From positions 1-6,898 of the forward strand of contig JAEYUU010000525.1 in assembly GCA_023429545.1 (NCBI GenBank): DNA of 6,898 bases, written 5' to 3'. The DNA comes from Verrucomicrobiota bacterium (GTDB lineage Bacteria; Verrucomicrobiota; Verrucomicrobiia; Verrucomicrobiales; Verrucomicrobiaceae). Shown here piece by piece: positions 6,630 to 6,898 of this stretch (positions within the stretch are counted from its first letter, which is position 1; each line of letters starts with the position of its first letter). A model generated the notes under the pieces. That model searched no databases. It was not told the DNA's origin and saw only the letters and a program-made list of their open reading frames with translations. The position numbers and the translations under genes are program-made.

Positions 6630-6898
6630 GGCAGGCACCACGCCTGAGGGGGGGCAGAAGCGCCACCGGTCTTTGGAGGAACGATCGTTTGGTTGGTTGG
6701 AACAGCTCAGCTGTTCCTGCACCGCGTGCCTTCTCTTCGTGGGATGGGCACAAGGGGGCCGAGGACGCAGGCAGTTGGGTGACTGGGGTCGAGATTTGGG
6801 CCGGCTCCCACGCAGGTCGCCACACCCAGCATCCAGAGGATACCCGCCCTTTGTGGACTCGATTCCATCCCCCTCCCTTGATTCTTCCACCACCTCTT
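6630..6898. other. Non-coding tail after the ABC-F gene
   Basis: These 269 bp hold no gene I can support. Just after the stop, CAGGC (6632-6636) and GCCTG (6642-6646) can form a 5-bp stem, but a run of seven G (6648-6654) follows instead of T, so it is not a standard intrinsic terminator. An 8-bp palindrome ACGATCGT (6681-6688) and a GGTTGGTTGG run (6691-6700) lead into the larger palindrome listed separately. The remainder (6718-6898) shows nothing recognisable. A long minus-strand frame crossing it has no family-like sequence and continues as a shadow of the ABC-F gene. Confidence 0.5.
6699..6717. repeat. Perfect palindrome with 9-bp arms downstream of the ABC-F gene
   Basis: GGAACAGCT (6699-6707) and AGCTGTTCC (6709-6717) are exact reverse complements around a single C. 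In RNA this can fold as an 8-bp stem with a 3-nt loop. It starts 70 bp after the ABC-F stop codon. No T-run follows on either strand, so it is not a classical rho-independent terminator. It could be an RNA 3'-end structure, a dispersed palindromic repeat, or a protein-binding site. The symmetry is certain; the role is unknown. Confidence 0.6.

Noticed and set aside
6699..6717. LexA/SOS box in the downstream palindrome
   Set aside because: The verrucomicrobial LexA motif as I recall it is TGTTC-N4-GAACA. Here the half-sites are in the opposite order (GAACA then TGTTC) with a different spacing, and no SOS gene follows.
6228..6893. Minus-strand reading frame of 221 codons entering the right-hand non-coding tail
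   Set aside because: More than half overlaps the ABC-F gene, and the part outside is low-information Arg/Pro/Ser sequence with no signal peptide or motif.
1..6898. CRISPR array, tRNA, rRNA, insertion sequence or attachment site
   Set aside because: No regularly spaced direct repeats, no tRNA cloverleaf or rRNA-like stretch, no transposase or integrase frame and no terminal repeats were found by eye.

Overview
The window most likely comes from a GC-rich member of the Verrucomicrobiota or a close PVC-group relative. The main reason is the partial minus-strand gene at the left end. It encodes a large secreted protein with a ThuA-like domain, a discoidin (F5/8 type C) domain and the N-terminal part of a 'Pirellula/Verrucomicrobium' membrane-bound-dehydrogenase-type beta-propeller, an architecture typical of Planctomycetota and Verrucomicrobiota. 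Most gene starts also lack a clear Shine-Dalgarno sequence, which fits. The assignment is an inference from protein families, not from a marker gene.

Layout, left to right: (1) positions 1-2138, minus strand, the secreted ThuA/discoidin/propeller protein, complete at its N terminus and cut by the window edge at its C terminus; (2) 2139-2260, an AT-richer divergent spacer with a candidate promoter and a perfect 7-bp inverted repeat overlapping the next start codon; (3) 2261-2843, plus strand, a VapB/VapC-type toxin-antitoxin pair whose genes overlap by 32 nt; (4) 2875-4233, minus strand, threonine synthase (thrC), convergent with vapC; (5) 4308-4823, minus strand, a small exported protein of unknown function with a probable GTG start, upstream of thrC on the same strand; (6) 4824-5012, a divergent spacer; (7) 5013-6629, plus strand, an ABC-F ATPase (soluble twin-ATPase translation factor or resistance protein); (8) 6630-6898, no recognisable gene, but a perfect 9-bp-arm palindrome at 6699-6717.

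The genes do not form one pathway. ThrC is core amino-acid biosynthesis, the ABC-F protein is probably ribosome-associated, the left-hand protein probably acts outside the cytoplasm on carbohydrate-type substrates, and VapBC is a self-contained toxin-antitoxin cassette sitting between two minus-strand genes. I see no convincing new multi-gene system. The points most worth a second look are the probable operator and leaderless start of vapB, the C-terminally extended VapB overlapping VapC, the ThuA/discoidin/propeller fusion, and the palindrome after the ABC-F gene.
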